Below are positions 61,107 to 64,000 of a stretch of 64,000 nt of DNA, piece by piece. The translations under genes and the position numbers were made by a program. The notes below the pieces were generated by a model. The model was not told where the DNA came from. It saw nothing but the letters and a program-made list of their open reading frames with translations, and made no database searches. Each line of letters opens with the position of its first letter. Within the stretch, counting starts at the first letter, position 1. Source of the stretch: Geothrix sp. GTDB taxonomy: Bacteria > Acidobacteriota > Holophagae > Holophagales > Holophagaceae. Where the stretch lies: positions 496,001 through 560,000 of the forward strand of contig NZ_JAHRYQ010000001.1 in NCBI RefSeq assembly GCF_020622065.1, in the 5' to 3' direction.

Positions 61107-62486
61107 CTAGCTCTCCCTGGGCTCGATGCCCAGGGCCTTGAGGCGCTTGTAGAGGTTGGAGCGGTCCACGCCGACGCGCTCAGCCACGCGGGTCATGTTG
61201 CCGTTCTGGAGGCGCATCTCCCGCTGGAGGTATTGGGCCTCGAACCAGTCGCGGGCCTCTTTCAGGCTGGGGAATTCGGGGAAGGAGAAGGGGTCCTGCT
61301 CCGCGAGATGGCGAGCGGCGAGAGGGCCCAGGTCCCGGGGGCCGATCTCGTTGCCGCGGCCCAGGATGACGGCGCGCTCCATGAGGTTCTTCAATTCGCG
61401 CACATTGCCGGGCCAGTCGTGGCGCAGCAGGGTGTCCTTGGCTTCGGGGCCCAAGTGCTTGGGGGGCCGGCCGTACTGGCGGCCGATGCGGCTGATGAAG
61501 GCCTCGGCCAGGGGCAGGATGTCCTCGGGGCGTTCGCGCAGGGCCGGGATGCGCAGGGGCACCACGGCGAGGCGGAAGTAGAGGTCCTCGCGGAAGCGCC
61601 CCCGGGAGATCTCCCCGGGCAGGTCCTTGTTGGTGGCGGCGATGACCCGCACATCCACGCCCACGGCGCCGCCCCCGCCCACCGGTTCCACCCGGCCCTC
61701 CTGGAGGGCGCGCAGCACCTTGGCCTGGGTCTTCAGGGACATGTCGCCGATTTCGTCGAGGAAGAGGGTGCCGCCGTCCGCCTCGCGGAACTTGCCCTTC
61801 TGGTCGCGTACGGCGCCGGTGAAGGCGCCCTTCTGATGGCCGAACAGCTCGCTCTCGATGAGCTCTTCGGGAATGGCCGCACAGTTCACTTCGATGAAGG
61901 GGGCGTCCTTGCGTGGGCTCTGCAGGTGCAGCAGGCGGGCCACCTCCTCCTTGCCGCTGCCGTTCTCGCCCGTGAGGAGCACGCGGCCCTCGGTGGGCGC
62001 CACCAGCGCCACATCGGCCATGAGGCGCTTCATGGCGGGACTGTCTGCCAGGAAGAAACGGCCGCTTTCCACCTCGGCGAGCAGGCGCTGGTTCTCCCGC
62101 TCCAGTTGGGATTGGCGGAGGGCGTTGCCGGTCACCAGGAGCAGGCGGTCCAGGTCGATGGGTTTTTCGAGGAAGTCGAAGGCGCCCAGCTTGGTGGCCT
62201 GCAGGGCCGTGTCGATGCTGGCGTGGCCCGAGATCATCACCACGGGCAGGTCGGGGCGGATCTGCTTGGCCTGCTTCAGCGTCTCCAGGCCATCCTGACC
62301 CGGCAGCCACACATCCAGCAGCATGAACTGGATGCCCTCACCGTCGGGGTTGTGCAGCAGGTCGATGGCCTGTTCGCCGCGTTCGGCCTTCACCACCTGA
62401 TAGCCCTCGTCCTTCAGGGCTTCGCCCAGGGACCGCCGGATTCCCGGCTCGTCATCCACCAGGAGGATGGTGATGGGGGCGCGCAT
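61107..62486 (-). CDS. NtrX-like sigma54-dependent response regulator
   Basis: This 459-residue protein has three parts. The receiver domain spans 1-120 (ITILLVDDEPGIRRSLGEAL, phosphoacceptor Asp58 in FMLLDVWLPGQDG). The AAA+ domain spans about 140-370 (GENGSGKEEVARLLH Walker A, GAFTGA for sigma54 contact, LFLDEIGDM Walker B). A Fis-type HTH lies at the C-terminus (NMTRVAERVGVDRSNLYKRLKALGI). It activates sigma54 promoters upon phosphorylation. The sequence is NtrX-like, and the kinase NtrY is encoded 13 kb away at 45996-48077. ATG 62486 is preferred; a TTG at 62510 also opens the frame. Confidence 0.92.
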   Translation of the reverse strand: MRAPITILLVDDEPGIRRSLGEALKDEGYQVVKAERGEQAIDLLHNPDGEGIQFMLLDVWLPGQDGLETLKQAKQIRPDLPVVMISGHASIDTALQATKLGAFDFLEKPIDLDRLLLVTGNALRQSQLERENQRLLAEVESGRFFLADSPAMKRLMADVALVAPTEGRVLLTGENGSGKEEVARLLHLQSPRKDAPFIEVNCAAIPEELIESELFGHQKGAFTGAVRDQKGKFREADGGTLFLDEIGDMSLKTQAKVLRALQEGRVEPVGGGGAVGVDVRVIAATNKDLPGEISRGRFREDLYFRLAVVPLRIPALRERPEDILPLAEAFISRIGRQYGRPPKHLGPEAKDTLLRHDWPGNVRELKNLMERAVILGRGNEIGPRDLGPLAARHLAEQDPFSFPEFPSLKEARDWFEAQYLQREMRLQNGNMTRVAERVGVDRSNLYKRLKALGIEPRES

Positions 62487-62533
62487 GATTCCATGCTGGA
62501 CGCGGGCCAAGCCTTTGTCCAGCAGCAGGTTGC

Positions 62534-63121
62534 CTAGATTTCTCCCAATGCCCTCTCGGTTTCGGGCAGTAGGGCGGCCGCCAGTTCCCCCGCGGCCAGA
62601 TAGTAGGGGTGGGCGGCCACCTGGGGCAGCTGGTCTGCCACGGCCTGCACGAAGGGACGCAGGTGGACCCGTATGAGACGCTGGGCCAGCGCCACGAACG
62701 GGTCGCGTTCCGCCAGGTCCCCCTCGATCACCTGCCCCAGGAGGAAGCTCAGGCAGGCGAACTCCAGGCCCAGGTGGTCCGGGGGGATGGTGAGATCCTC
62801 CTGGAGGCTGATGTCGGCCTCGTCGTAGAGGGCCTGGAGGGGGCCGAGCACCTCGGGGGCCATGAGGTGCCCCCGGGCCTGGACGGATTCGAAGAGGTGG
62901 ACCGTGTCCGCATCCTTGGCATGGAGGAAGAGCCGCGCATATTCCACGGGCTGTTCCTGGGACGAAAGCGTGTGCTGCGACATCTGCTGCAAGGGGCCTG
63001 CGAGAGAGGGGCCAGGGTCCCGGTTCAACAGGTCTTCCAGGGCTTCCTTCAGGTCCGCCTCGGGCTCCAGGAAGGCCTCGGCGAGGATCTGGGCGAGGTC
63101 TGCCAAGAGGGCGAGCGACAT
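62534..63121 (-). CDS. TorD/DmsD-family molybdoenzyme chaperone
   Basis: This 195-residue all-helical protein has a TorD/NarJ-type sequence: EALEDLLNRDPGPSLAGPLQQ, then PVEYARLFLHAKDADTVHLFESVQARGHLM, and PPDHLGLEFACLSFLL near residue 115. These proteins bind twin-arginine leaders and insert the Mo cofactor into oxidoreductases of the DMSO reductase family. It is 10 bp from an NrfD gene on the same strand, so it belongs to a respiratory molybdoenzyme operon whose other genes lie beyond the right edge. Confidence 0.85.
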   Translation of the reverse strand: MSLALLADLAQILAEAFLEPEADLKEALEDLLNRDPGPSLAGPLQQMSQHTLSSQEQPVEYARLFLHAKDADTVHLFESVQARGHLMAPEVLGPLQALYDEADISLQEDLTIPPDHLGLEFACLSFLLGQVIEGDLAERDPFVALAQRLIRVHLRPFVQAVADQLPQVAAHPYYLAAGELAAALLPETERALGEI

Positions 63122-63131
63122 GGGGGCTCCT

Positions 63132-64000
63132 TCAGTGCAGCATCCCCATCTTGTGGAAGCTGCTCACCTGGCCAGCGTAGACGAAGAGGTAGCGCAGGAG
63201 GAAGCCGCCGAAGAGCACGAGCCCCGAGGCGGCCAGGGCGAGGTTCCGGCTGCCGTGGAAGGCGTGCCCTTTGAGCAGGCTGGGAGCCAGTTCGTAGACC
63301 TCGATGCCCAGGGGCGTGAGGAGCCCCAGGCCCAGGAAGAAGACCCAGAACACCACCGTGTACGGGCCACCCAGAATGAGCCAGAGCGCCTGCTTCACGG
63401 CCAGCACGGAGAGCGTCCCGTGGATGAGGTAGGGGAGGATGATGAAGAGCTCCAGCACGATGAACACGATGTCCAGAGTGATGAGGAACTTGGTCTCGTG
63501 GGTCTCGATGGGGTTCTTCGGGTCGAGCACCATGGCCAGCAGCAGGGCCGCCGCGCCGCTGGAGAGGGCCGAGAACAGGAACATCTGGGCCACCAGGTTG
63601 GTGTTCCAGAACGGGCGTGCGGATACGGCGCCGAGCAGCACACCGGTGTAGATGCCCACGCCGATGGCGAAGGGGAAGCCGATCATGGCGAGGGTCTTGC
63701 GATGGCCTGAGAGATCCACATTCAGCCGGTGGACCTGCTTCCAGGTGGGCGGCACCTTGCTGAACAGCTTCTGCCGCCAGTCCTCGGGCAGCCAGGCGAA
63801 GCCGTAGACGAACGCGATCAGCGTGAAGAGGGTGAGAAGCCAGCTGCCGATGGACATGGGGCTCTCCCAGCGGAAGTGCATGAACAGCTTGTAGAAGCGG
63901 TACCAGTTGCCCAGGTCGAGGATGAGCAGGGCCGAGCCGATGGCCACCGGCCAGGGCGCCAGCAGGGCCCCCATGCGGGCGATGCGGGGGTAGGCGGGCT
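63132..64000 (-). CDS. NrfD/PsrC-family membrane subunit (N-terminus cut by window edge)
   Basis: The frame is open to the window edge; an internal ATG at 63974 would give 280 residues, but the codons before it are also in frame, so the start is probably outside. About seven membrane helices are visible. The conserved NrfD pattern includes ALLLILDLGNWYRFYKLFMHF-like segments (AIGSALLILDLGNWYRFYK), IGFPFAIGVGIYTGVLLGAVSARPFWNT and LALAASGLVLFGGFLLRYLFVYAGQ at the end. NrfD passes quinol electrons to an Fe-S/molybdenum enzyme. It precedes the TorD-type chaperone gene. Confidence 0.88.
   Translation of the reverse strand, partial: PAYPRIARMGALLAPWPVAIGSALLILDLGNWYRFYKLFMHFRWESPMSIGSWLLTLFTLIAFVYGFAWLPEDWRQKLFSKVPPTWKQVHRLNVDLSGHRKTLAMIGFPFAIGVGIYTGVLLGAVSARPFWNTNLVAQMFLFSALSSGAAALLLAMVLDPKNPIETHETKFLITLDIVFIVLELFIILPYLIHGTLSVLAVKQALWLILGGPYTVVFWVFFLGLGLLTPLGIEVYELAPSLLKGHAFHGSRNLALAASGLVLFGGFLLRYLFVYAGQVSSFHKMGMLH

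Overview
The window is a 64-kb stretch of a high-GC bacterial chromosome. Codon use is strongly G/C-ending almost throughout, and genes are packed tightly on both strands. The gene set suggests an acidobacterium of the Holophagaceae (Geothrix-like). It includes a TonB receptor with an N-terminal carboxypeptidase-regulatory domain, an ECF42 sigma factor beside DGPF/YciI proteins, a short-loop bd oxidase, an NrfD/TorD respiratory locus, NtrY/NtrX regulators and multi-domain secreted proteins. This placement is an inference from gene content; no rRNA is present to confirm it.

Region 1-9 kb carries two co-transcribed secreted peptidases (a partial M14 carboxypeptidase and a cyanophycinase-like S51 protein), a TonB-dependent receptor with an RpiR regulator upstream, a YcaQ-type DNA glycosylase and a FadH-type dienoyl-CoA reductase. 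Region 9-17 kb holds a CGNR regulator divergent from a DinB gene, a zinc-ribbon/SpoIIE phosphatase fusion, and an ECF42-linked cluster with three YciI proteins, two VOC proteins, a RibD-type reductase and a DoxX protein. Region 17-29 kb is mostly peptidases, small enzymes, an MFS transporter, an Rrf2-qorB pair with a striking 39-bp inverted repeat, and a secreted collagen-like protein followed by a lipoprotein.

The 29.2-32.1 kb segment differs from everything around it. It starts with intergenic inverted repeats and a broken DinB-like gene. It then switches abruptly to AT-rich DNA encoding three tightly spaced proteins: a HAD/NT5C-type phosphatase, a Pol-beta-type nucleotidyltransferase and a 2H phosphoesterase. 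This cassette is the best candidate for an undescribed system; RNA end healing/repair or nucleotide-signal metabolism are the main hypotheses. High-GC housekeeping genes resume abruptly with topA-dprA, rpmB, bacteriohemerythrin, tsaB-rimI, a soluble chemoreceptor, and an Fe-S-type Rrf2 regulator upstream of cydAB.

At 42.6-46.0 kb a lower-GC restriction-modification island (a 5-methylcytosine methyltransferase, a putative endonuclease and a convergent amino-methyltransferase) lies beside a high-GC remnant of a paralogous methyltransferase tail. The rest holds NtrY, a large Ig/PKD-domain extracellular nuclease, apt-acyP-surE, an ECF sigma/anti-sigma/VIT-VWA operon, a lipoprotein Pcm, Hpt and response-regulator signalling proteins, a tRNA-Pro(GGG) with its own promoter and terminator next to a tandem duplication, a MerR regulator, NtrX, TorD and a partial NrfD.

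No rRNA, CRISPR array, integrase or transposase was seen.
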